Positions 29,546 through 36,771 of a stretch of 64,000 nt of DNA are shown here, one piece after another (the first letter of the stretch is position 1; the number at the start of each line of letters is the position of its first letter). The DNA comes from Pelagibius litoralis. GTDB lineage: Bacteria; Pseudomonadota; Alphaproteobacteria; Kiloniellales; DSM-21159. The translations under genes were made by a program, and so were the position numbers. The stretch is from the NCBI GenBank assembly GCA_029287455.1, contig JARFRB010000099.1:1-64000 (forward strand). Direction: 5' to 3'. The notes under the pieces were generated by a model. That model did not search any database. It was not told the origin of the DNA and saw only the letters and a list, made by a program, of their open reading frames with translations.

Positions 29546-30478
29546 ATGCTGATTTTCATTATGCGTCGGGCCGCGACCATGGTGCTCACCATGATCGTTG
29601 TCTCCTTGTTGCTGTTCTTGGCCCTGGAGATCAACAAGGATGCTGTTGCGATCAAGGTCCTCGGCCCCTATTCGACCGACGAGCAGCGCGCAATTTGGCT
29701 TGAGAACAACGGCTACAACGACCCCTTGCCGGTACGCTATGGGCGCTGGCTCGGGAATTTCGTCGTCGGCGACTTCGGAGAGTCCACGCGGTTCAAGACC
29801 GAGGTCAGCGAGATTCTGTGGCCGCGCTTGGCCAACACCGGGATTTTAGCGGCCGCGACCTTCGCCGTGGTGATACCGCTCTCGCTCTTGCTAGGGGTTC
29901 TGGCGGGAATGCGGGAGGGCTCGCGGCTGGACCGAAGCATCTCGGTGGCCTCGATCGTCACGACCTCGATACCGGAGTTTGCGAGCGCGCCGCTCTTGGC
30001 CGCGATCTTCGTCTTCTATCTCGGCTGGCTGCCGGGGACGAGCGGCATGTCGGACGGGTTTAGCGTCGTCCAGCTCATTCTACCGGTCATGGTGCTGGTG
30101 CTTTACGATTTCGGCTATGTGGCGCGCATGACCCGCGCCTCCATGGCTGACGTCATGACCACTGACTATATCCGCACGGCGATCCTCAAAGGCTTGCCTT
30201 ACCGTACGGTGATCACCCGCCACGCCTTGCGCAACGCCCTGATCGCGCCTTTCACCGTGATCATGCTGCAGGTCAACTGGCTGCTCTCCGGTGTCATCGT
30301 GGTGGAGTATTTCTTCGCATACAAAGGTTTCGGGGCACTGCTGCTGGAAGCCTCGCTGAATAACGACATCTACATGATCGAAGCCTGTGCCATGGTTGCC
30401 GTCTTCGTTGCCGTGGCGACGCAGACCCTGGCGGATATCGGCTACACCTACCTCAACCCGCGCATCCGGTTTAGTTGA
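29546..30478 (+). CDS. ABC transporter permease, DppB/OppB type
   Basis: A 310-residue inner-membrane channel subunit. TM1 is MVLTMIVVSLLLFLALEI; a periplasmic segment (STDEQRAIWLENNGYNDPLP) then leads to helices near 100-130, 140-160, 180-200, 250-275 and 285-305. The ATPase-contact loop is ARMTRASMADVMTTDYIRTA followed by LKGLPYRTVITRHALRNAL. Partner of the next permease. It lies about 98 bases after the binding-protein gene. Confidence 0.91.
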   Translation: MLIFIMRRAATMVLTMIVVSLLLFLALEINKDAVAIKVLGPYSTDEQRAIWLENNGYNDPLPVRYGRWLGNFVVGDFGESTRFKTEVSEILWPRLANTGILAAATFAVVIPLSLLLGVLAGMREGSRLDRSISVASIVTTSIPEFASAPLLAAIFVFYLGWLPGTSGMSDGFSVVQLILPVMVLVLYDFGYVARMTRASMADVMTTDYIRTAILKGLPYRTVITRHALRNALIAPFTVIMLQVNWLLSGVIVVEYFFAYKGFGALLLEASLNNDIYMIEACAMVAVFVAVATQTLADIGYTYLNPRIRFS

Positions 30479-30491
30479 GGGGGCGGGAAGC

Positions 30492-31475
30492 ATGAGCGAG
30501 CAAGCCGCAGGCAGCGTTCAGCCCCGTCGGTCCGCCATCGGGCGCATCTTTCGCGGCATCTCGGCATTGCGAGAAAGCCCGGTTGGCATGGTCGGGGCCG
30601 CCATCGTGGTGTTTTGGGTTCTGGTGGCGCTCTCCGCCAGTTTCCTGCTGCAGCTCGGGCTGATCTTTCCCCCCAACGCGACCTTGGCGCCCTTGATGGG
30701 GCCGGGCTCCGAATACATCGTCAGCGCTGGCCGGAACGTGATGAACATGCCCGTGGAGCAGGTTTGCAGCCCGATCACCTCGGGCACCGATGCCGGCAAC
30801 TTCGATTGCGGGACCTTCTGGCTGGGCACCGACCACATCGGCCGGGACATCTTGAGCCGGATTATCTTCGGATCGCAGACGGTTTTGACCTACGCGCCCC
30901 TGGCGACGCTCTGCGCCTACGCGGTTGGCATTCCCATGGGGCTGGCCGCCGGCTACAAGCGAGGCTGGGTGGACGACGTCCTGTCGTTCTGGGCGAACGT
31001 TATCCTCTCGTTTCCTGTCCTGGTGCTCTACATCCTGATCATCTCCCTGGTCGGATCCTCGGAGATCAATATCCTGATTGCGATTGTCTTCGCCTCCTCA
31101 CCGGGGATCATGCGTATCGTGCGCGGCCTCACCCTGGACCTGCGCAATCGCGAGTACGTTTTCGCCGCCGAGACACGGGGCGAGCCGACCTTGCGCGTGC
31201 TCTTCGTCGAGATCCTGCCGAACGCGCGAGGGCCCTTGATCGTCGACTCCATGCTCCGCCTTGGCTACGTGATCATCACCATCGGTGTGCTGGGCTTCCT
31301 GGGGCTGGGGCTGCCACCGCCAGATCCCGATTGGGGCGGCATGATCAACGAGACCCGGCAATTGATGATGACCTTCCCGCACATGGCGGTTTTCCCCTGC
31401 ATCGCGATTTCCTCGCTTGTCCTGGGATTCAACCTGCTGGCGGACGGTCTGCGCGAAGTGTCGCTGAAGGATTAG
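30492..31475 (+). CDS. ABC transporter permease, DppC/OppC type, with enlarged periplasmic loop
   Basis: A 327-residue permease from ATG 30492. After TM1 (VGMVGAAIVVFWVLVALSAS) it has about 60 extra residues, including VCSPITSGTDAGNFDCGTF with two Cys that could form a disulfide, before the canonical WLGTDHIGRDILSRIIFGSQ. Most OppC proteins have a much shorter segment there. The EAA loop lies around NREYVFAAETRGEPTLRVLF. The loop probably contacts the Tat-exported binding protein (inference). Confidence 0.91.
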   Translation: MSEQAAGSVQPRRSAIGRIFRGISALRESPVGMVGAAIVVFWVLVALSASFLLQLGLIFPPNATLAPLMGPGSEYIVSAGRNVMNMPVEQVCSPITSGTDAGNFDCGTFWLGTDHIGRDILSRIIFGSQTVLTYAPLATLCAYAVGIPMGLAAGYKRGWVDDVLSFWANVILSFPVLVLYILIISLVGSSEINILIAIVFASSPGIMRIVRGLTLDLRNREYVFAAETRGEPTLRVLFVEILPNARGPLIVDSMLRLGYVIITIGVLGFLGLGLPPPDPDWGGMINETRQLMMTFPHMAVFPCIAISSLVLGFNLLADGLREVSLKD

Positions 31476-31488
31476 GAGGAGGAGCGGC

Positions 31489-33603
31489 ATGGCCAAGCCC
31501 ACGGAGGCTTATGATGGCCCAATCCTGGAATGCGAGGGGCTTTGCATCTCCTACTTCACGCGCGCCGGGGAGATACCGGCGGTTATCGATTTCAACCTGA
31601 CTCTGCCCCAGGGGGAAAGCGTTGGGCTGGTTGGCGAATCCGGCTGCGGCAAGTCCACGGTCGCCATGGCGATCATGCAGTACTTGGGCTCCAACGGCGG
31701 AATCGTCGGCGGCACAATCCGTTACAAGGGGCAGGACCTCTCCAAGCTCGGCCCGGAGGAGTTGCGCCGGCTGCGCGGCAACGAGATCGCCATGGTTTAT
31801 CAAGAGCCCATGGCCTCCCTGAACCCCTCCATTCCGGTCGGCAGGCAACTGATCGAAGTGCCGCTCCATCACGAGCAGGGCGTCGACGAGAAAGAGGCCT
31901 ATCGGCGGGCCGTGCAAATGCTTACCGACGTTAAGCTGCCGGACCCGGAGCGTGTGATGCAGTCGTTTCCGCATCAAATCTCCGGCGGGCAGCAGCAGCG
32001 CGTGGTCATTGCCATGGCCTTGCTATCCAAGCCCTCCTTGTTGCTGTTGGACGAACCGACCACCGCCCTCGACGTGACGGTGGAGGCTGGGATCGTGGAG
32101 TTGATCGGCGAGATCGCTGGCTGCTTCAATACCTCCATGATCTATATCTCCCATAACTTGGGCCTGATCCTGGAGACCTGCGACCGGATCAACGTGATGT
32201 ATTCCGGCCAGGTGGTCGAGGAGGGCAGGGTGGGCGAGGTCTTCGACCGGATGCGCCACCCCTACACCCAAGGCCTCTTTGGATGCATTCCGCTTCCAGG
32301 CGCCGACAAGACAGCGCACCCGCTGGTGCCCATCCGTGGTCAATTGCCCCTGCCGCACGAACGTCCGCCGGGCTGCCTCTTCGGCCCGCGCTGTGACTTC
32401 TTCCAGGGCGGCCGCTGCGATGGGCGGCCGGTCCACATGACGCCCTTGGACGACGATCCGGACCATCGGGTGCGCTGCCTGCGCTGGAGCGAGATCGACT
32501 GGGAAGCGCACAAGCCTAAGGGCGTGTCGGCGGAGCCATTGGCACCCGGCGAAGAGGTTCTCAACGTCAGCAACATGCGGAAGTACTACGAGATTACCGA
32601 CAACTCGATCTTGGCGATGATCCAGGGAAAGCGTGTGCGCTATGTGAAGGCCAACGAGCAAATTTCCTTCAGCGCGCGGGAGTCGGAGATCGTCGCAATC
32701 GTAGGGGAGTCGGGCTGTGGCAAGTCCACCTTCGCGAAGGTGATGATGGGCCTGGAGACGGCCACCGAAGGGGCTGTCGTCTTTCAGGGCACGGACGTCG
32801 CCAAAAAGTCTGTCCAGAGGCGCTCCGCAAAAGAGATCGGGGCCATGCAGATGGTCTTCCAGAATCCCTTCGACACACTCAACCCAAGTCATACGGTTGG
32901 CTCGCAGCTTGCCCGGGTCATCCGCAAGTTCGGCGTCGAAACCGATCCGGAGAAGGTGCGCAACCGGGTCATGGAGCTGCTTGATCTGGTGAAGCTTCCG
33001 CGAGATTTCGCCCAGCGGCGCCCACGGCAGCTCTCCGGAGGGCAGAAGCAGCGGATTGGGATCGCGCGCGCCTTCGCGGGGAACCCCTCCATGGTGGTGG
33101 CCGACGAGCCCGTGTCGGCCTTGGACGTCTCCGTCGCAGCGGCCGTGACAGGGCTCTTGATGGACATCCAGCGTAGCTACCGCACGACCTTGCTGTTCAT
33201 CAGCCATGACTTGAGCTTGGTGCGCTACCTGGCGGACCGGGTGGTGGTGATGTACCTAGGGCACATCGTGGAGCAGGGGACCACGGACGAGGTTTTTGCG
33301 CCACCCTATCACCCTTACACCGAAGCACTGCTTTCGGCGGTACCTATCGCCGACACCTCGATCGAGAAGAAGCGGATCATCCTGGAAGGCCCGCTTCCCT
33401 CGGTCATTGATCCGCCGAAGGGATGTCCCTTCAACACGCGCTGCCCGCGCAAACTCGGCACGATTTGCGAGACCGAGGCGCCGCCGGTGATCGAAGCCGA
33501 GCGGGGTCACAAGATCGCCTGCCACATCCCCTTGAGCGAACTTCAAGCGGTCGAGCCGGTGATCGTTCAGGTGGAAAAGAACAGCAAGCCGGCTGCCGAG
33601 TAG
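31489..33603 (+). CDS. Double ATP-binding protein of peptide-type ABC importer
   Basis: A 704-residue fusion of DppD- and DppF-like ATPases in one chain. Domain 1 (about 12-330): Walker A GESGCGKST, signature ISGGQQQR, Walker B LLLLDEPTTALD, and a C-terminal Cys cluster (GCLFGPRCDFFQGGRCDG) like the Fe-S binding motif of OppD-type proteins. Domain 2 (about 360-690): GESGCGKST, LSGGQKQR, VVADEPVSALD, with its own Cys motif (GCPFNTRCPRKLGTIC). Domain 2 has an insertion (YEITDNSILAMIQGKRVRY). Last gene of the importer operon. Confidence 0.93.
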   Translation: MAKPTEAYDGPILECEGLCISYFTRAGEIPAVIDFNLTLPQGESVGLVGESGCGKSTVAMAIMQYLGSNGGIVGGTIRYKGQDLSKLGPEELRRLRGNEIAMVYQEPMASLNPSIPVGRQLIEVPLHHEQGVDEKEAYRRAVQMLTDVKLPDPERVMQSFPHQISGGQQQRVVIAMALLSKPSLLLLDEPTTALDVTVEAGIVELIGEIAGCFNTSMIYISHNLGLILETCDRINVMYSGQVVEEGRVGEVFDRMRHPYTQGLFGCIPLPGADKTAHPLVPIRGQLPLPHERPPGCLFGPRCDFFQGGRCDGRPVHMTPLDDDPDHRVRCLRWSEIDWEAHKPKGVSAEPLAPGEEVLNVSNMRKYYEITDNSILAMIQGKRVRYVKANEQISFSARESEIVAIVGESGCGKSTFAKVMMGLETATEGAVVFQGTDVAKKSVQRRSAKEIGAMQMVFQNPFDTLNPSHTVGSQLARVIRKFGVETDPEKVRNRVMELLDLVKLPRDFAQRRPRQLSGGQKQRIGIARAFAGNPSMVVADEPVSALDVSVAAAVTGLLMDIQRSYRTTLLFISHDLSLVRYLADRVVVMYLGHIVEQGTTDEVFAPPYHPYTEALLSAVPIADTSIEKKRIILEGPLPSVIDPPKGCPFNTRCPRKLGTICETEAPPVIEAERGHKIACHIPLSELQAVEPVIVQVEKNSKPAAE

Positions 33604-33766
33604 GCGTCGGGGAACCGTGCCGCATGGAGGCGGATAGGGCTGCCGTGTAACCCCCCGCGAACTCCCCTGCGGTGCGCGCTTGGCAGATTTGCGCGAACGG
33701 CATTGGTCATTGCGTGGGTTCAGGCATAAGTAGCGCAGAGACATCGTTTGATCGGGAGTGAGTGCC

Positions 33767-33844
33767 ATGTCCGCGCAGGTTCTTGTTGGAACGTCTTTCC
33801 TCGTTGCCTCTCTGTTGCTCGCGGCGGTCACCGTTCTGGTTTAG
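33767..33844 (+). CDS. Predicted 25-residue single-span membrane peptide
   Basis: MSAQVLVGTSFLVASLLLAA continues with VTVLV and stops; nearly the whole peptide is a hydrophobic helix. GGGAG lies eight bases upstream of the ATG, and TTGGTC (33703) with ATAAGT (33726), 17 bases apart, is a plausible promoter. Too short for most gene finders. I do not recognise a family. It could be a regulatory membrane peptide or a chance frame; the strong Shine-Dalgarno spacing and uniform hydrophobicity favour a gene. Confidence 0.45.
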   Translation: MSAQVLVGTSFLVASLLLAAVTVLV

Positions 33845-34046
33845 CGGCCAGAGTCTGGGGCTGTACGACGGGCCGTCACCCAGCGCCCAAGTGCGCGGGC
33901 GGGTGACTAAAATTGCTGAGTAAGACCGACGATGCCGCGCGGCTACTTCTCTCTGGTCACGGGGGTCAGCCGAATAGCATTTCGACTACCACATATCCCG
34001 GCTTGTGCCTGTTTGGGGGCACGGTTCACTATTTCCATGAAGAAGA
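33845..34046. other. Short gap in small-gene region
   Basis: About 200 bases with no supported gene. A hairpin-capable segment GGGCCGTCACCCAGCGCCC lies near 33871-33889 just after the 25-codon gene and could act as its transcript end, but it lacks a U-tract. Confidence 0.25.
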
Positions 34047-34316
34047 ATGAGCCGTCACGCAATCCAAGGCGGCCAAGGGATAGGGAGTTTCGGCGAAATG
34101 TGGATGGACCGGCCCTGTGGCGTCGTGAGCGCTCCGGCTTGCGATGCCCTGGATGAATTGTCGATGGATTTTTGGGGCTTGATGAGGGAGTCCTGCCAGC
34201 GCTGCCAACTTGGCTTTGGCCCCTGCATGGCCGAAACGTTGATCGAATTGGCAGATCAGGCGAGGGACTACGCCGAACTCGGCGCAGGCCACGGTGGAGT
34301 GAGGTACTCTGCCTAA
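34047..34316 (+). CDS. Hypothetical small Cys-containing protein
   Basis: Up to 89 residues; an internal ATG at 34098 (MWMDRPCGVVSA) is an alternative start, with GGGAG about ten bases upstream. The centre reads MRESCQRCQLGFGPCMAE, a CxxC with a further Cys, followed by an amphipathic helix (LIELADQARDYAELG). Codon third positions are GC-rich as in neighbouring genes. No family recognised; a small metal-binding or redox protein is possible. It could also be a chance frame. Confidence 0.4.
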   Translation: MSRHAIQGGQGIGSFGEMWMDRPCGVVSAPACDALDELSMDFWGLMRESCQRCQLGFGPCMAETLIELADQARDYAELGAGHGGVRYSA

Positions 34317-34343
34317 GTTTCGCGCCGCGGCTGCCCGTGGGCG

Positions 34344-34562
34344 CTAGCCGCTTTCATACCCCCGCTTGACGCCCCAAACGGCGAGCTGCACCCGGTTTTT
34401 CAGATGGAGCTTGCGCAAGATCATGGTCACGTGGACCTTGATCGTGGTTTCGCTCACTCCCAGCTTGCGCGCGATCTCTTTGTTCGAATCCCCGGTGACA
34501 AGAAGTTCGACAACGTCATTTTCGCGGTTGGTGAGAAGAGATCTATCTCTTGTATTCGGCAT
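34344..34562 (-). CDS. Stand-alone LuxR-type (GerE) DNA-binding domain protein
   Basis: Only 72 residues, essentially a bare LuxR helix-turn-helix: LTNRENDVVELLVTGDSNKE, IARKLGVSETTIKVHVTMIL, RKLHLKNRVQLAVWG. No receiver or other sensory domain is encoded upstream in frame. The recognition helix (SETTIKVHVTMIL) is intact, so DNA binding is expected. A separate receiver-only gene lies 232 bases upstream on the same strand, so the pair may be a split response regulator, or this may be a remnant of a longer gene. Confidence 0.8.
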   Translation of the reverse strand: MPNTRDRSLLTNRENDVVELLVTGDSNKEIARKLGVSETTIKVHVTMILRKLHLKNRVQLAVWGVKRGYESG

Positions 34563-34794
34563 CTTTCCGTGCCGTCCTTTAAAGACATTGGGCTTATGGC
34601 CGATACTTCACGCCAGCGTCAAGTTTCAGCCGGCAATTAATTGTCAGCTTTGACCAAATCCAAACTGTCCGAAAGTACTATTCTGACTTATGCAATCCGT
34701 ATGGACGGAAGGGTGGCAATGCGGTAGTCCAAGCGGATAGCGCGATTTTATCTTTCTTGTGCCGAACGGGACGGGGATCGGCGCGGGCCCTGGT

Positions 34795-35169
34795 TCAGGA
34801 GCTATGGCGCACGCGCTCTTGAGCAGCCCGTTCGATCGTGGCGATTAGGTCCTCGAACCTGCAGGTCTTCGAGAGAATGTCGAAGGCATGATCGCGCCCC
34901 TGCTTTAAGGCTTTCTCGAAGTATCCGCTCATGTAGATGACCGCGATCCTTTGCTCGGCGAGATAAGCACCGACGGTTATTCCGTCGAGCGCTCCCTCCA
35001 GGGCAATGTCCACGATAGCTACAAGGGGATTCGACGCTTCGGCCAGTTCCAGCGCCTCGGTGGCTTCCGTGGTGACGCCAACCACGTCATAGCCGTGATC
35101 CTCAAGGTTAAGCCTCAGGCTTTCCGCCAAAAGCTTGTCGTCCTCGACAATCAGGATCCCGTGGTTCAT
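34795..35169 (-). CDS. Single-domain response regulator (receiver only)
   Basis: About 124 residues from the ATG giving MNHGILIVEDDKLLAESL (an in-frame start eight codons earlier is possible). All receiver residues are present: acidic pair in VEDD, phospho-acceptor Asp in VAIVDIALEG, Ser/Thr-position residue in VIYMSGY and Lys in ILSKTCR. No output domain follows, as in CheY-like or Sma0114-type single-domain regulators of alphaproteobacteria. It probably acts by protein contact. A 20-bp element shared with another small gene lies about 88 bases upstream. Confidence 0.85.
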   Translation of the reverse strand: MNHGILIVEDDKLLAESLRLNLEDHGYDVVGVTTEATEALELAEASNPLVAIVDIALEGALDGITVGAYLAEQRIAVIYMSGYFEKALKQGRDHAFDILSKTCRFEDLIATIERAAQERVRHSS

Positions 35170-35256
35170 GTCATCATGTTCCGGCACCGGCAACCGGTAG
35201 CTTCGCAGGTGCTGAACCAGCGTTCAACGGCCAAAAATGCGACCGTAAGAATCCTT

Positions 35257-35276
35257 GTGTTATGGCCTACAGGCAA
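35257..35276. repeat. Copy A of a duplicated 20-bp element
   Basis: GTGTTATGGCCTACAGGCAA matches 36301-36320 at 17 of 20 positions. It sits upstream of the minus-strand receiver gene, suggesting a shared promoter or operator. Confidence 0.5.
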
Positions 35277-35323
35277 ATCGCCTTCCAGAAAAAAAGCGGC
35301 CGAACGAGGCTGATCCCCTCTCG

Positions 35324-35641
35324 CTAGAGCTCTTCGGCCTGTAGAGCTCGTTGGGCACCGCCCGTCGGACAGCCGGGCTTCCGCGCAAAGCGGTCACGAT
35401 CAGCTTCCACGATATTGATGAGGCGCGGATTCGCATAGACCGAGGCGACTGGGTTGGAACGGCCGGGGCAGGGCGGCTCGGCCGCGCCTAGCGGTTCAAA
35501 AGCGAAGCCGAAACTCCGCACGGGGCAAGCGTGGCAGCCTGGGTTCGTGAGCCCGAGAAACGCGCGGGCGCTGCGCCGGCACCCTTTGCAAACGTGCGTG
35601 CTGCTCCTGGTTCCACTCGTGTGATGCTTCAAACACGTCAT
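35324..35641 (-). CDS. Hypothetical small protein with zinc-ribbon-like CxxC pair
   Basis: A 105-residue frame preceded by AAGGAGG ten bases before the ATG. The N-terminal part has CKGC (18-21) and CHAC (36-39) separated by 14 residues, a spacing compatible with a small zinc-binding ribbon, plus two more Cys later. The C-terminal half (ASVYANPRLINIVEADRDRF) has coding-like composition. No known family recognised. Support is the ribosome-binding site, Cys pattern and GC-rich codon third positions. Confidence 0.4.
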   Translation of the reverse strand: MTCLKHHTSGTRSSTHVCKGCRRSARAFLGLTNPGCHACPVRSFGFAFEPLGAAEPPCPGRSNPVASVYANPRLINIVEADRDRFARKPGCPTGGAQRALQAEEL

Positions 35642-36062
35642 GGCTTGTATGCCTCCTTCCGCGATGAAGCAGGCCCAATGGGCTGGCTATCGGCCTGACC
35701 TGCGAGCTCATCAAGACACCCAGGTGCGGGGCCGTGCCGGGTCGTTCCGAAATGCAACTTCGGCGCCGAGCGGGGTCTCGGATTCGCGGAATGAGACGCA
35801 GTCCGCGGGAAACGTCCTTTCCCGACTCGGGCGCGATGTGTGGTGGAAATTACCTATTTCCTTTTGTTTCAGATAGTTGAGAGAATTTTGCGGACCATGG
35901 GACGGACTGGCACGCAGCTTGCTGCTCAAAAAGCAGCCTTCCTTGTTTTCCCTGAGCCTTGAACTTGGGCCCCGGATTTTCCCGGGGCCCCTTTTCTTTT
36001 GAAAAGGCGCTATTGGGCGGCTTCGGCCCCCACCTTGGCGGGGGCCGTGCCGTCTTGATTGC
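35642..36062. other. Gene-poor stretch with two hairpins
   Basis: About 420 bases with no supported protein gene. It has an AT-rich part (35850-35890), a GCTGCTcaaaaAGCAGC hairpin near 35918-35935, then a perfect terminator (35967-36000) and a GGCCCCC/GGGGGCC hairpin (36025-36046). The arrangement suggests a short plus-strand RNA of roughly 100 nt ending at the terminator. Confidence 0.4.
35967..36000 (+). terminator. Strong rho-independent terminator without an obvious upstream gene
   Basis: GGGCCCCGG (35967-35975) and CCGGGGCCC (35982-35990) form a perfect 9-bp stem with loop ATTTTC, followed by CTTTTCTTTT. No plus-strand protein gene ends nearby, so it probably terminates a small RNA. Confidence 0.8.
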
Positions 36063-36233
36063 TTAAAATGGGCCCCCGAACACCATTGCGATCCACGCAG
36101 CGATCCCCAAAAAGCCAAGTGTCGCAGTCGAAATCATGAGAGAGCAGTCGCGCAAGGATAGGACCTGTTCGTCCTGGTGACTGTTTTGACGGATGATTCT
36201 AACAGCGCTTCCGACCTTGCCCTGAAACGACAT
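36063..36233 (-). CDS. Predicted 56-residue protein with C-terminal membrane helix
   Basis: Starts MSFQGKVGSAVRIIRQNSHQ and ends in a hydrophobic segment, TATLGFLGIAAWIAMVFGGP, likely a single membrane span with the charged N-terminal half in the cytoplasm. GGAGG six bases before the ATG is an excellent ribosome-binding site. A hairpin (36025-36046) follows the stop by 17 bases. The 20-bp element at 36301-36320 is about 68 bases upstream. No family recognised; below the usual gene-calling size cut-off. Confidence 0.6.
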   Translation of the reverse strand: MSFQGKVGSAVRIIRQNSHQDEQVLSLRDCSLMISTATLGFLGIAAWIAMVFGGPF

Positions 36234-36300
36234 TCCTTACCTCCCCACGGCGTACCGTCTCTCTCATGCGAGACATTAAGTAACCTGAAATAAAGATCCC

Positions 36301-36320
36301 GTGTTGTGGCATACAGGGAA
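36301..36320. repeat. Copy B of a duplicated 20-bp element
   Basis: GTGTTGTGGCATACAGGGAA, 17/20 identical to 35257-35276. It overlaps a GGAAC (36317) that is 15 bases before CGTT (36337), close to but not matching the 16-17 base spacing of alphaproteobacterial EcfG promoters. Confidence 0.5.
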
Positions 36321-36328
36321 CAAACTTG

Positions 36329-36342
36329 TTAACGATCGTTAA
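36329..36342. promoter_or_regulatory. Perfect 14-bp palindrome, possible operator
   Basis: TTAACGATCGTTAA is its own reverse complement and is followed by a run of A then T. It lies between divergent small genes (36063-36233 minus and 36438-36539 plus), where a dimeric repressor could sit. Confidence 0.4.
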
Positions 36343-36437
36343 AAAATTTTTCGCGCTGCGGACTTAATCCAAATCAGTTTCGCTCCTTGCGCCTTCAACC
36401 AGCATGGTTATTGGAAATGGTGCAAGGGATGAGTTCG

Positions 36438-36539
36438 ATGACTTCCGGTAATATTCTTTACCTTTGTCTTGTTTTGGTCGCGTTTGGGGCATTCAGCGCG
36501 GCTCTTGCCCATGCCTCTCATCTGACGTCCAAGCATTAG
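36438..36539 (+). CDS. Predicted 33-residue single-span membrane peptide
   Basis: MTSGNILYLCLVLVAFGAFS followed by AALAHASHLTSKH. Residues 5-26 form one hydrophobic helix with a short polar tail. AAGGGA lies eight bases before this ATG; a Met three codons earlier (36429) would overlap that site and is less likely. Small one-helix proteins of similar look are frequent in alphaproteobacteria but have no general function. Confidence rests on the ribosome-binding site and composition. Confidence 0.5.
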   Translation: MTSGNILYLCLVLVAFGAFSAALAHASHLTSKH

Positions 36540-36638
36540 CCTGCCGCAGACGCGATCGAAACTCGGTGCGTCTGGCCGCGAGTGGGCAGGCGCGGGCGGG
36601 TGTGCGCCTAGATTTCGCTTTGGATATCCAAGATAATC

Positions 36639-36653
36639 TGTGTTAAATACACA
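36639..36653. promoter_or_regulatory. Inverted repeat upstream of LuxR-type regulator
   Basis: TGTGT and ACACA flank TAAAT about 120 bases before the regulator's start codon. It is a candidate binding site for a dimeric regulator, perhaps the gene's own product; no further evidence. Confidence 0.25.
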
Positions 36654-36771
36654 CGAGAATGTTTGAATTCTTGGGCGGCTTAAGCGCCTGTCCAAGTGGT
36701 TTAGACACAAGCGCCGAACGCGAATTTCCTACTAAAAAGAACAACCATGACAAGGCGCGAGGAGGGGGGAT

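Noticed and set aside
36301-36320. Sigma-54 promoter reading of TGGCATACAGGGAACA
   Set aside because: The GC dinucleotide required ten bases after GG is absent.
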